Positions 1-7,807 of a DNA stretch of 64,000 bases are shown in pieces. The notes under the pieces are model-generated. The model was not told the DNA's origin. It made no database searches and was given only the letters and a program-made list of their open reading frames with translations. The first letter of the stretch is position 1. Every line of letters starts with the position of its first letter. This DNA comes from Desulfosarcina alkanivorans. GTDB taxonomy: Bacteria; Desulfobacterota; Desulfobacteria; Desulfobacterales; Desulfosarcinaceae. The translations under genes and the position numbers were made by a program. The stretch covers positions 7,234,001 through 7,298,000 of the forward strand of contig NZ_AP021874.1 of the NCBI RefSeq assembly GCF_009688945.1, in the 5' to 3' direction.

Positions 1-1
1 C

Positions 2-640
2 GGTCCTTCGGGATGTGGGAAATCAACTTTGCTGAGGATTATCGCCGGCTTTGAGGCGCCCTCCGAAGGGCACGTGAATATCAACGGTCAGCCGGTCACA
101 GGGCCTTCTGCCGACCACATTTTCGTATTCCAGCACAGCGGCCTCTTCCCCTGGATGACGGTTTCCGAGAATGTCGGCCTGGGGCTGCGCCACTTGAAAA
201 GCCATCGGGACAGGCAGGAACAGGTCCAAGAATTTATCGATATGGTGGAACTGGATGGCTTTGAACAACATTATCCCCGGCAGTTGTCCGGCGGCATGCA
301 GCGCCGTGCTGAATTGGCCCGGGCGCTTGCCGTGAACCCGGATATTATGATTATGGATGAGCCCTTCAGCGGGCTTGATTTTCTCACGCATATGAAGATG
401 AGAGAAGAAGTGGTCAACATGCATGCGTTCATCCGAAAGACGATTCTACTGGTGACCCATAATATCGATGACGCATTGATCATGGGCGACCGGATCGTCA
501 TATTGGGGAATTGCCCCACCCGGGTGGTCATGGATCGGACCTTGGATTTTCCTCGCCCCCGCGATTTTGAGAAGTCACCTGATTTAAGCAGGTTGAGAAG
601 CGAACTGTTCCTTTTGCTGGGAGTCAACTATGCCGTTTAA
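2..640 (+). CDS. ABC transporter ATP-binding protein, NitT/TauT type (5' partial)
   Basis: The reading frame is open from base 2, so the true start lies before the window. The first codons encode the Walker A motif GPSGCGKST. A Q-loop region (FVFQHSGLFPW), the ABC signature LSGGMQRR and Walker B followed by the D-loop (IMIMDEPFSGLD) come next, then the switch histidine in LVTHNIDDA. This is a nucleotide-binding subunit that powers import at the inner membrane. The FPW Q-loop region and the binding-protein partner downstream fit the nitrate/sulfonate/taurine/thiamine-precursor class. It overlaps the next gene by 11 bases, which implies translational coupling. The substrate cannot be read from the sequence; the permease is presumably upstream. 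Confidence 0.93.
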   Translation, partial: GPSGCGKSTLLRIIAGFEAPSEGHVNINGQPVTGPSADHIFVFQHSGLFPWMTVSENVGLGLRHLKSHRDRQEQVQEFIDMVELDGFEQHYPRQLSGGMQRRAELARALAVNPDIMIMDEPFSGLDFLTHMKMREEVVNMHAFIRKTILLVTHNIDDALIMGDRIVILGNCPTRVVMDRTLDFPRPRDFEKSPDLSRLRSELFLLLGVNYAV

Positions 641-1673
641 AAAGAACCCATTGACCGGAACCGTTCCGTTTTCGCGGCCGGCTAAACTGGTTCTTTTTTT
701 TCTCCTGTGGCTGGTTTTGATTTCATGGCTTCACTTTCGACTGAACCGCCATCAGGCAGACCGGCAGGTTATCCGCATGGGATATATGCCGGTACTGACC
801 AATCTGGCGGCACCACTGCTGGACCATGCCACCCGAAAAGGCAACGGCGTTTTTTTTGAAGCCGTGAAATTTTCTTCTTTTGCCGAGATGGCCGAAGCAT
901 TGAGAAACGACAGTCTCCAGGCGGCTTTCATCATCGCACCGCTGGCGGTGGTGTTGCGTCAGCAAGGGGTTGATGTGAAGGTCGTTCTGGTCGGCAACCG
1001 GCACGAGAGCACCCTGGTGGCAAGGAAAAGCTTGAATGCGAAGCGGTTGGAAGATCTGGTCGGGCGCACCATTGCCGTGCCGATGCGGTACTCGGGCCAC
1101 AACCTGTGCCTGTTAAAAGCGATGGAGGAAAAAGGGCTCACTGGAAAAATCCGCCTGGTGGAAATGAATCCGCCGGACATGGCCTCGGCCCTGGCTTCGG
1201 GTTCGCTGGATGCCTATTTTGTCGGTGAACCCTTTGCCGCCCAAACCGTACTCAGCGACGACGCCGACGTCGTTGCATACGTGGAGTCCATGTGGCCGGA
1301 TTTTATCTGCAACCTCATGCTGGTGAAAAATGAATGGATGACGGCCTATCCGTCGGCCGCACGAAAACTGGTGGAAACGGCGGTCCGGTCCGGTCTGTGG
1401 GCAAGCCGCCATCCCCATGAGGCCGCCCGGGTTGCAGCCGATTACTGGAACCAGTCCGCTGGGTTGGTGCATTACGCAATGACCACGCCATCCAATCGGA
1501 TCATCTATGACCGGTACGTTCCAAAGCCGGCTGAACTCCAGGCCATTGCAGATCTCATGGCCCGTTATGACCTGATAGAAAATACCGATATCTCTGGTCT
1601 GGTGGACGACCGTCTGGCACTGACCGCCGGCATTGACGGTATCGAAAACCTGGACACCCTCCTTTTGCCCTGA
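630..1673 (+). CDS. ABC transporter substrate-binding protein, NMT1/SsuA-like
   Basis: A 347-residue protein with an N-terminal hydrophobic segment at about residues 20-36 that acts as a signal or membrane anchor. A periplasmic-binding fold of the NMT1/THI5 (SsuA/TauA) class follows. Diagnostic stretches are the start of lobe 1 (RMGYMPVLTNLAAPLL), the mid-protein GRTIAVP and the inter-lobe AYFVGEPFAA. It should capture a small organic anion or amine and deliver it to the transporter whose ATPase it overlaps. The lack of an obvious lipobox and the retained hydrophobic segment suggest membrane tethering. The ligand is unknown. A bidirectional terminator follows about 70 bases downstream. Confidence 0.88.
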   Translation: MPFKKNPLTGTVPFSRPAKLVLFFLLWLVLISWLHFRLNRHQADRQVIRMGYMPVLTNLAAPLLDHATRKGNGVFFEAVKFSSFAEMAEALRNDSLQAAFIIAPLAVVLRQQGVDVKVVLVGNRHESTLVARKSLNAKRLEDLVGRTIAVPMRYSGHNLCLLKAMEEKGLTGKIRLVEMNPPDMASALASGSLDAYFVGEPFAAQTVLSDDADVVAYVESMWPDFICNLMLVKNEWMTAYPSAARKLVETAVRSGLWASRHPHEAARVAADYWNQSAGLVHYAMTTPSNRIIYDRYVPKPAELQAIADLMARYDLIENTDISGLVDDRLALTAGIDGIENLDTLLLP

Positions 1674-1743
1674 TGCCCAGCGATCGGCAATCTTCTTTTA
1701 CGCAGGAAATACGGCTTTACGGGGGAATCCTTATTGAATGGAT

Positions 1744-1777
1744 AAAAAAACCCGGGGGGATACCCTCGGGTTTTTTT
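1744..1777. terminator. Bidirectional rho-independent terminator
   Basis: A run of A, a GC-rich stem (CCCGGGGG pairing with CCCTCGGG, one G-T pair), a short ATA-type loop and a run of seven T. The mirrored A and T tracts let it stop transcription from the ABC operon on the left and from the converging minus-strand gene that ends at 1816. Confidence 0.85.
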
Positions 1778-1815
1778 GCAATGGGGTCGGGCGATTCCAA
1801 AACAGCTGATGAGGC

Positions 1816-2439
1816 CTATTTTTTGCGGAGTTGTCCCAACTCCTTTCTAATTGCGCCCAGTTCGGCGGCCATCATTGATTTCAGTTCATCAATGGACCGG
1901 ATAACGGCTTCGATACCTGACAACTCTCCGGTGGTGCTCGGTTTCGATGAATCACTGGCCGGATGGGGACCTCTGGATTCGACAATTTGAGCCTTTAACA
2001 TCTTGAACTGGCTGACCTCTTCCAGCACCATCTTCTCTTTTTCGCTCTGGTTCAACTCAGTGTTGGTCGTGGACTCCTCAAGGGTTGAATAAACGGACAT
2101 GACCCGTTTGATGGTGTCGGGGTGCGCATTGGACTTGTGGGTCCGGATATATTTTGCCAATGACTTCAACAGTCTGAGAAGCGTATGGTTCGCTTTGTCG
2201 GATTTGAACCGCTCCGACAACCCATCGATCTGGGAGATTAAAGCTTCGAGGGCATCGTCAGTGATTTCCCAGTCAATGGCCAGAATCGTTGATTTCAGGT
2301 CCTTTAACGGAAGGTCAGTCTCGGCCGCTGCAGGTGTCTCCGCGGATGTTTCATCCTGGGATGGCAAAGAATCGCTGAAAAAATCATCAAGACGGTTTTC
2401 CAAGTCAAAAGCGAAGGTGTCATTCGCTTTTTTGTCCAT
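1816..2439 (-). CDS. Hypothetical protein with predicted helical C-terminus, co-operonic with MglA-like GTPase
   Basis: A 207-residue acidic protein of unrecognised family. The N-terminal 50 residues are low complexity and acidic (Asp/Glu/Ser/Ala), the middle is helical, and the last 40 residues form an amphipathic helix that could be a short coiled coil. No catalytic motif is visible. The start is fixed by a strong AGGAGGTG ribosome site six bases before the ATG. That site overlaps the stop codon of the upstream GTPase gene, so the two are co-translated. Position suggests an effector or scaffold for the GTPase/Roadblock pair, but this is inference from context only. Confidence 0.7.
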   Translation of the reverse strand: MDKKANDTFAFDLENRLDDFFSDSLPSQDETSAETPAAAETDLPLKDLKSTILAIDWEITDDALEALISQIDGLSERFKSDKANHTLLRLLKSLAKYIRTHKSNAHPDTIKRVMSVYSTLEESTTNTELNQSEKEKMVLEEVSQFKMLKAQIVESRGPHPASDSSKPSTTGELSGIEAVIRSIDELKSMMAAELGAIRKELGQLRKK

Positions 2440-2450
2440 GGCAGCACCTC

Positions 2451-3056
2451 CTATAAAAGCTTTTCACGAATAGCCACAATTGTCTTTGAGATGGCTTTTT
2501 TAACAGTGGGGATCACGTTATCGCCCTTCAGCGCACTGGCCGTGAAACTGGGTGCGTTGAGTTGTGTGTTGAGATCGTTGTCCATGGTTTCAACGTCGAG
2601 AATGGGAATTCCTTCCGTTTCCAGGTCGCGTTTATTGTATTGAAAAACAATGGGGATGTCGGTGATGTCAATATCGTAGAATTTCAGGTTTTCTTTGAGA
2701 TTTTCCAGGGAGCTGATATTGTTTTCCCGCCGGTCGACCATGGAGTCCGCAACAAAAACAATGCCATCCACCCCTTTTAGCACCAGCTTCCGCGTGGCAT
2801 TGTATTTGACCTGGCCGGGTACGGTGTAAAGTTGGGTTTTAACATTGTATCCTTTTATGGCTCCCAGTTCAAACGGCAGGAAATCAAAGAACAGGGTTCG
2901 ATCGCCCTGGGTCTTGATACTGACCATGTCTGACTCAATACGGTGTCTGATCCGGCTGAAGATATATTCCAGGTTGGTGGTTTTTCCACCCCTGCCGGGA
3001 CCGACAAAAACAAGTTTGACCTGAACTTCTTTAGTCTTGGTATTGATAAACGCCAT
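2451..3056 (-). CDS. MglA-like Ras-family small GTPase
   Basis: A 201-residue single-domain GTPase. The P-loop is GPGRGGKT near residue 19, the switch II region contains TVPGQ instead of the Ras DTAGQ, and the NKRD base-recognition motif sits at about residue 141. The TVPGQ form and the insertion before it are characteristic of the bacterial MglA/Arf-like family that controls polarity, gliding and type IV pilus placement. The Roadblock/LC7 gene just upstream (3122-3526) is the expected MglB-like GAP partner. Assignment to the family is firm; the process it governs in this organism is not shown. Confidence 0.88.
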   Translation of the reverse strand: MAFINTKTKEVQVKLVFVGPGRGGKTTNLEYIFSRIRHRIESDMVSIKTQGDRTLFFDFLPFELGAIKGYNVKTQLYTVPGQVKYNATRKLVLKGVDGIVFVADSMVDRRENNISSLENLKENLKFYDIDITDIPIVFQYNKRDLETEGIPILDVETMDNDLNTQLNAPSFTASALKGDNVIPTVKKAISKTIVAIREKLL

Positions 3057-3121
3057 AGTTACGTACCGCTTGTCGATGAGTTCGGTAGGAGGGCAGGCCT
3101 TTGGAGCGAGTACCGATCAGG

Positions 3122-3526
3122 CTATGACGGTCCCGCCCGATCGATCAGGCTTTTGATTTTCTTGATGACCTCATCGATTTTCAGCCTCAGGTAGCCCAGT
3201 GATACATCATTGCCGAAAATAGACACCAGGAGAAAATCATCCATGATTTTGGTGAAATTTATGTTTTCACTTTTCCCCTTATGAAAAAGTAGTGAGAATT
3301 CTTCTTCACCAATGATGGAGGCCATGGCGCTTACCGCCCCAAAGTTACCTGCGGCCAAGGCCGCCAACGAGTAGACATCGTGGCGAACTTTTCCGTCATC
3401 GAGATTGACGATGACATTACCGGCCATGTCGATGAGAATCACGGATTGTATGCCCAGTGTCATCAAATCAGTGGTCAACGCTTCTTCCAGACCGTCAAGT
3501 TGTTCTTGATCCAGGATATACGACAA
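3122..3526 (-). CDS. Roadblock/LC7 domain protein, MglB-like
   Basis: A 134-residue single Roadblock/LC7 domain with the alternating helix and strand pattern of MglB proteins (VILIDMAGNVI in the first strand pair, then LAALAAGNFGAVSAMASIIG). The start is a TTG codon supported by a strong AAGGAGG site eight bases upstream. MglB-type proteins dimerise and act as GTPase-activating or localisation partners of MglA, and the MglA-like gene is the next gene in the transcript. First gene of a three-gene minus-strand operon. Confidence 0.85.
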   Translation of the reverse strand: MSYILDQEQLDGLEEALTTDLMTLGIQSVILIDMAGNVIVNLDDGKVRHDVYSLAALAAGNFGAVSAMASIIGEEEFSLLFHKGKSENINFTKIMDDFLLVSIFGNDVSLGYLRLKIDEVIKKIKSLIDRAGPS

Positions 3527-4156
3527 TGTCCCTTCCTCCTTGCTGAATCAGGTCTTTCACAGCCAATCGGCCATGTCGGCAACACCTGAACCGGCATCGT
3601 GTCGATTTTTCAGCGATGGCTCATCGTTATCCCGCTGAGATTGCCATCCGTTTATGGGATGGCATGCCACCCCGTCACGAAGGCGGGTCACGTTCAACGA
3701 TCGGGAAACGATGCTGCCGGTTCAGATGGATTCAATACCCTTTTTTGCTTTGGTTTTTCAAGTTTTTTCTATGATTTTAAGTACCTTTTTTTAGTTCGGC
3801 CATTTTTCGATGGCATCCTTTTGGTCACCTCAGACCCTTGATGCGTGTTTCGGCAGGCTTACGGAACTTCGTGGCCTGGCGCCGTCACAATTTTCCTAAT
3901 TTGCTGGAACTGTTAGTGATCCGATGGTTGGCCGATTAATAGAGGCTTGATTTTTCACGCTGAAACGGGATAAAAAGAGCATACGAATTTCCCTGCGGCA
4001 TCCTTGGGCCGCATTTTTACTGTCGATGCATACTTGTACCGGTGTCCGGGCCAAATATGGTGCTGGCCCGGACCCGGGCAGCCTTGACGGGAAGCCTTTC
4101 CCACCGCGTCGAAAACAAGGGCGCGTTGTCGTTGACACACGTAGGAGAAGACGCCC
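3527..4156. other. Intergenic region between divergent Roadblock and PilZ genes
   Basis: About 630 bases without a supportable gene. Short open frames on both strands lack ribosome sites and recognisable protein sequence. The middle (3735-3800) is T-rich. The end near the PilZ gene carries a strong hairpin, listed separately. The divergent arrangement means both promoters must lie here. I looked for a c-di-GMP riboswitch because of the PilZ genes and could not recognise one. Confidence 0.6.
4044..4073 (+). promoter_or_regulatory. Hairpin in the leader of the PilZ gene
   Basis: A perfect ten-base-pair inverted repeat, GTCCGGGCCA and TGGCCCGGAC, with a ten-base loop. It lies 84 bases before the PilZ start codon. 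No T-run follows, so it is not a simple terminator. It could be a cis-acting RNA structure or a protein-binding palindrome; function unknown. Confidence 0.45.
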
Positions 4157-4774
4157 ATGCATGATCCGATCTGGCAGGCGGAAAAGAAAAAAATACTGGC
4201 ACGACTTTCCATCGCCATATACAAAATGACGGATGAACAGCTGATCTCCCTGCTGCATCTGTTCAAGGATCTGGAACTGGAGGGAAAAGAGAAGCTTCTG
4301 GAATCACCCCAATTCCATCAAGACGGTGCCGTTGCCGCCAGGGACAGGCAACTGCTCATCGCCCGTTTTTTCCTGCTGATCAATCAATTGTCCGAAGCCG
4401 ATCTGCTCAGATTCATGAACCGATACGAGGAAAAACGGTTTGCCATGCTTCGGAAATTTCCCAGGGTCCCCTGCAATATTACCCTGGATCTGGCAGCCAA
4501 TGGCCGTGCGATCAATTGCTTTGCCCGGGATATCAGTGCCGGCGGGATGTTTGTGGAAAGCTGCGAACCGTTTACCATGGATCAGCCGGTGTTCATCTGT
4601 TTTTCGGTGGACCAGGATCAACTGGCCCTGAAACTCAAAGCTCGTGTGATCCGGCTGGAGCAAGGGGGGGTCGGCGTTCAATATGAGGAACTGACCCGCT
4701 ACCAGCTGGAAATCATGAAGGCTTTAATCAACCGGCTTCATCGACAAATCAGTTTTCAGCTGGATGGGGCATGA
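4157..4774 (+). CDS. PilZ domain protein with N-terminal helical region
   Basis: A 205-residue protein with about 95 helical N-terminal residues followed by a C-terminal PilZ domain. The c-di-GMP-binding motifs are intact: RxxxR in RKFPR at about residue 95, and DxSxxG in DISAGG at about residue 125. PilZ proteins bind cyclic di-GMP and pass the signal to motility, pili or exopolysaccharide machinery. The start is set by TAGGAGA nine bases upstream. A second PilZ gene follows after 157 bases. The N-terminal half is not recognised and may be the output or partner-binding part. Confidence 0.82.
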   Translation: MHDPIWQAEKKKILARLSIAIYKMTDEQLISLLHLFKDLELEGKEKLLESPQFHQDGAVAARDRQLLIARFFLLINQLSEADLLRFMNRYEEKRFAMLRKFPRVPCNITLDLAANGRAINCFARDISAGGMFVESCEPFTMDQPVFICFSVDQDQLALKLKARVIRLEQGGVGVQYEELTRYQLEIMKALINRLHRQISFQLDGA

Positions 4775-4931
4775 AAAGACAAATACCCCATCCGGAGCAT
4801 ATTGCTTGGAAAATCAGAATAATGATGCTATCCAAGCATGTTCGTGTCACCAGGCACCATTGAAATCCGAACCGGACGTATTATTCTTGAATTTTTCGGA
4901 TGCCTGGGGTTGAAAAGGAGTTGAATCGAAA

Positions 4932-5288
4932 ATGATCGATGTTCGAAGCCAGCACATTGAAGTTAGCAATGAAAGACGACAATACCCTCGATTGGAATTT
5001 CGTTGTACGGCGCTCTTCGGCCACGTGAAAGGGGTTGTCAATGTGACCGATTTGAGCCTGAATGGGCTGTTTGTAGAGGTGGACGACAAAACCAACCTTA
5101 ATCCGGGGCGCCTGGTCAGTCTGGCGATTAAGTTTCCCACCGAAGAAAAAGCGGTTTTGCTGAAGGCAAAAATCGTCAACGTCAACAAGCGGGGCGTGGG
5201 GTGCCATTTCGTGGATCTGGCGCCAAGGAATATTGAGGCCATAAAAAACTGTTTCGAAACGTTCAGGGATACCCTGCCACTGCACTGA
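4932..5288 (+). CDS. Single-domain PilZ protein
   Basis: A 118-residue protein that is almost entirely one PilZ domain. RQYPR near residue 16 supplies RxxxR and DLSLNG near residue 40 supplies DxSxxG, so c-di-GMP binding is expected. An AAGGAG site lies about 12 bases before the ATG. Its last 26 bases overlap the 3' end of the converging MinD-like gene. Stand-alone PilZ proteins act as adaptors. The neighbouring MinD-like ATPase and cNMP/PilZ protein suggest a common pathway, though this is inference. Confidence 0.82.
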   Translation: MIDVRSQHIEVSNERRQYPRLEFRCTALFGHVKGVVNVTDLSLNGLFVEVDDKTNLNPGRLVSLAIKFPTEEKAVLLKAKIVNVNKRGVGCHFVDLAPRNIEAIKNCFETFRDTLPLH

Positions 5289-6282
5289 TTTTTCTATCCG
5301 GCGACCGTTCTTCCCCTGTTTCGCATCCCGATTGATCGTCACTGGCCCACCCTGTGTTTTTCAGGTTTGACACGATGGCCAGGGCGGATTGGATAGCATT
5401 GCTGTTTCGGTCCACCCGCGTCAGTGGCTCCATGGCCGAGACCATGGCGTTTATCTGTGGGTCGAAATAAACACCGCCCCCGATTTGTGCCTGAATCATC
5501 AGATGTTTTTTCGACACCATCTGGATGATTCGGCCGGCATTTTTGTCCCTCGGTTCCCTGACCATATTCGTGATCAGGGCCGGGCGAATCCGGTTCAGGT
5601 GGGCGGCCATTGCCGCCGCTTCTGCCGGATCTCCGTTTTCGGCCATGCGGTCAAGCAGGGCGCCTACCGTTCTGACCTGCATGTCGTTTTTGGGGTTCAT
5701 GGCCGCTTTGACCAGGCCGCCCAAAGAAGGCCGGCGGCTGGTCAATCGACTCAAGGTTCGATACACGGCGTTCCTGACGAATGCATACGCATTTTGAATC
5801 GCAACGGGCTGAGGCGTCATCACCACGATTTGACGGTGGGCGGATAGAAAAAAATCCAGGGTGTTGAATCCGGTGCCGGCCCCCAGGTCAAGGATCACAT
5901 GGTCGGCGTCAATCCTGGAGATCGCCTGGAGGATTTTAATCTTCTGGGTGTATTGAAGATTGGCCAGGGTCAGCACCTCGCTGGCCCCGCAGATGATGCG
6001 AAGCCCTTTTTGCTCCGTACCCATGCAAACGTCGTCCAGTTTGTCCACCTGGCGGCTGATAAAATCATTCAGGGTCCTGCTCGGCGTGCGGATGCCCATG
6101 AAGGTATGGAGATTGGCCCCGCCCAAATCACCGTCGATAACCACCGTGTCTTTGCCACTTTCGGCCAATGCGACGGAAATTAAAATACTGAGGACGCTTT
6201 TGCCGATGCCCCCTTTACCGCCGCCCACCGCCCAGACCTGCGGCAATCGTTTTCGTCCATTCTCAGTTTGCTGTTGTTGCAT
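5263..6282 (-). CDS. MinD/FlhG-like P-loop ATPase
   Basis: About 339 residues. The deviant Walker A motif GGGKGGIGKS near residue 20 and the switch DGDLGGANLH are those of the MinD/ParA/FlhG family, which position cell structures by ATP-dependent dimerisation. It is longer than MinD, with an insertion of about 60 residues after the central domain. A C-terminal amphipathic membrane-targeting helix is not evident. I chose the ATG at 6282 because AAAGGG lies nine bases upstream; a GTG at 6327 and an ATG at 6291 are alternatives. It is the last gene of a minus-strand operon, and the gene upstream overlaps or nearly abuts it. Confidence 0.82.
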   Translation of the reverse strand: MQQQQTENGRKRLPQVWAVGGGKGGIGKSVLSILISVALAESGKDTVVIDGDLGGANLHTFMGIRTPSRTLNDFISRQVDKLDDVCMGTEQKGLRIICGASEVLTLANLQYTQKIKILQAISRIDADHVILDLGAGTGFNTLDFFLSAHRQIVVMTPQPVAIQNAYAFVRNAVYRTLSRLTSRRPSLGGLVKAAMNPKNDMQVRTVGALLDRMAENGDPAEAAAMAAHLNRIRPALITNMVREPRDKNAGRIIQMVSKKHLMIQAQIGGGVYFDPQINAMVSAMEPLTRVDRNSNAIQSALAIVSNLKNTGWASDDQSGCETGEERSPDRKISAVAGYP

Positions 6283-6302
6283 CCGTTTCATCCCTTTGTA
6301 TT

Positions 6303-7484
6303 TCAGTGTCGTACCAAATGATTCCACAGATTCCAGATCATGTCCTGTTCGTCGTTGGAGATGGTGCAGAAAGCATTCAGAGCGATTGCCGTCTCGTCGG
6401 CCATCGGATCGAATGTGATGCCGATAATGTGTGTCGGACGGGTCACGGTGCCGACTGTCTTTTGCCAGGCCACACGGCCGCTCAACCCGTCGATCACTGT
6501 TTTTTTACCCTCAAGAATGGTCAGCTTAACGTGTTGCCGAAGCAACGCTTCGAAATCCGAAAGGGTCGTATTATTTTTCAGGACCACACATACGCCTCCG
6601 GTTGAAAGATCCCGGGTGGTACCGTGAAGCCCCCACTTCCCCTCGTCGTTTTCTTTTTCCCATGCCAAGGTGACATCTGCAGGCAGGCAGTACCGGCAGG
6701 TCCGGCGGACCGTCTGCCAGGACCGGTCGCCACCCTGAGGTGCCCGGATTCGGCTTAAGCGTTCGATGAGTTCACGGACTCGCGGGTAACGGTAGCACGT
6801 GGCTTTGAGCACCGGTTTCGAAATCTTGACCAGTTCCACGGCGGAGGTCGCCGCCACGTGTGCGCGGTAAACGGATTTTTCTTCCAGGGGGAAAATATCC
6901 CCGAAGATGTCGTTTTCAGCCAGCACAACGGAGGTTGACGGTGTGGTATCGTCGCCTTGCGGCAGCGTCTCCGTCAACTCTCCTGATACGATGAAGAAGA
7001 TGTCTGTGGCCTCCTGGCCGGTGTCGTAGACCACCTCACCGGGTGACAGTCGGACGCGGGTCAGGCGGAGCATCAATGATACCATTTCCGTATAGGCCAA
7101 CTGGGAGAAAAAGACCTGTGACGGCATGTCTCCGGCGCCTTTTTTCCGGATTTCGGCATGAAAATCGCGCCCTTCGCGATGGGACGGTTTGACGATGCTC
7201 CACTCGAGTATTTTGGCCACAATGGACTGAAGCACCATCCCGGCGTCCAGGTAGAGTCCGGCCGCTTTATGGTAGGCCACCAGGGCATCCTGCGGGTGTT
7301 TTCTGCCCGCCAGCATATCTGCAAATCGGCGATACAGATCCGGATTTCCGGGAAAGACCTCGAGAAGATTTTCGAACTCTTCCACGGAACTGATATCGAT
7401 TTGTCCATCAAGGATCTGGTCGATGATACTTTCCTGTTCAACCGTCGCGTTCGGTTCGATTGCATTCATGTTCAACTCATTCAT
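6303..7484 (-). CDS. Cyclic nucleotide-binding domain plus PilZ domain protein
   Basis: A 393-residue three-part protein. Residues about 35-95 look like TPR helices. Residues about 140-240 form a cyclic nucleotide-binding-like beta roll (LSPGEVVYDTGQEATDIFFIVSGEL), though the phosphate cassette FGDIFPLEEKSVYRA departs from the canonical cAMP form. The C-terminal 120 residues are a PilZ domain with RRTCR (RxxxR) and DLSTGG. It may therefore integrate two nucleotide signals. The start codon overlaps the stop of the upstream gene as ATGA, so translation is coupled. The downstream neighbour is the MinD-like ATPase. Confidence 0.8.
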   Translation of the reverse strand: MNELNMNAIEPNATVEQESIIDQILDGQIDISSVEEFENLLEVFPGNPDLYRRFADMLAGRKHPQDALVAYHKAAGLYLDAGMVLQSIVAKILEWSIVKPSHREGRDFHAEIRKKGAGDMPSQVFFSQLAYTEMVSLMLRLTRVRLSPGEVVYDTGQEATDIFFIVSGELTETLPQGDDTTPSTSVVLAENDIFGDIFPLEEKSVYRAHVAATSAVELVKISKPVLKATCYRYPRVRELIERLSRIRAPQGGDRSWQTVRRTCRYCLPADVTLAWEKENDEGKWGLHGTTRDLSTGGVCVVLKNNTTLSDFEALLRQHVKLTILEGKKTVIDGLSGRVAWQKTVGTVTRPTHIIGITFDPMADETAIALNAFCTISNDEQDMIWNLWNHLVRH

Positions 7485-7807
7485 CCTTTTTTTAGAGCGG
7501 CGATAACGGCGTCCAGTCGCTGGCTCAACAATTCGCTTTTTTGATGGGAAAGGCGGATGACTTCCACCAACGGGGCCATTTGGCGGTCCATTCGTAAAAC
7601 CATTTCCGACAGGTCGGCAAGCTTCCGGGCGATACTGTCCAGCTGGGTCCGGGTCGGCGTTGTTTCTTCTGGAAGGTCGCCTCCAGCCGACTTCCGGCGA
7701 AAATCGCCGATCATTTCTTCCAGATCCTGTTTTTCAGCCTCTGACAGGCCGACAGTGAACGTATCTGCATTTTTCTGGGACATGCGTAACCCCGGACGGT
7801 GCTTCAT
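7481..7807 (-). CDS. Small coiled-coil protein
   Basis: A 108-residue protein with no recognised family. The C-terminal 60 residues have heptad-like spacing of Leu, Ile and Met (LADLSEMVLRM, VIRLSHQKSELLSQRL) and probably form a coiled coil. The first ATG overlaps the stop of the AMIN gene as ATGA; a second ATG at 7783 is possible. It also overlaps the next gene by four bases. Tight coupling on both sides argues that it is a real structural or adaptor component of the same complex. Confidence 0.68.
   Translation of the reverse strand: MKHRPGLRMSQKNADTFTVGLSEAEKQDLEEMIGDFRRKSAGGDLPEETTPTRTQLDSIARKLADLSEMVLRMDRQMAPLVEVIRLSHQKSELLSQRLDAVIAALKKG

Noticed and set aside
1673..1990. 105-codon plus-strand frame after the ABC operon
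   Set aside because: It runs through the bidirectional terminator and into the 3' end of the minus-strand gene; no recognisable sequence.
3527..4156. c-di-GMP riboswitch upstream of the PilZ genes
   Set aside because: Searched by eye for the GEMM core on both strands and did not find it.
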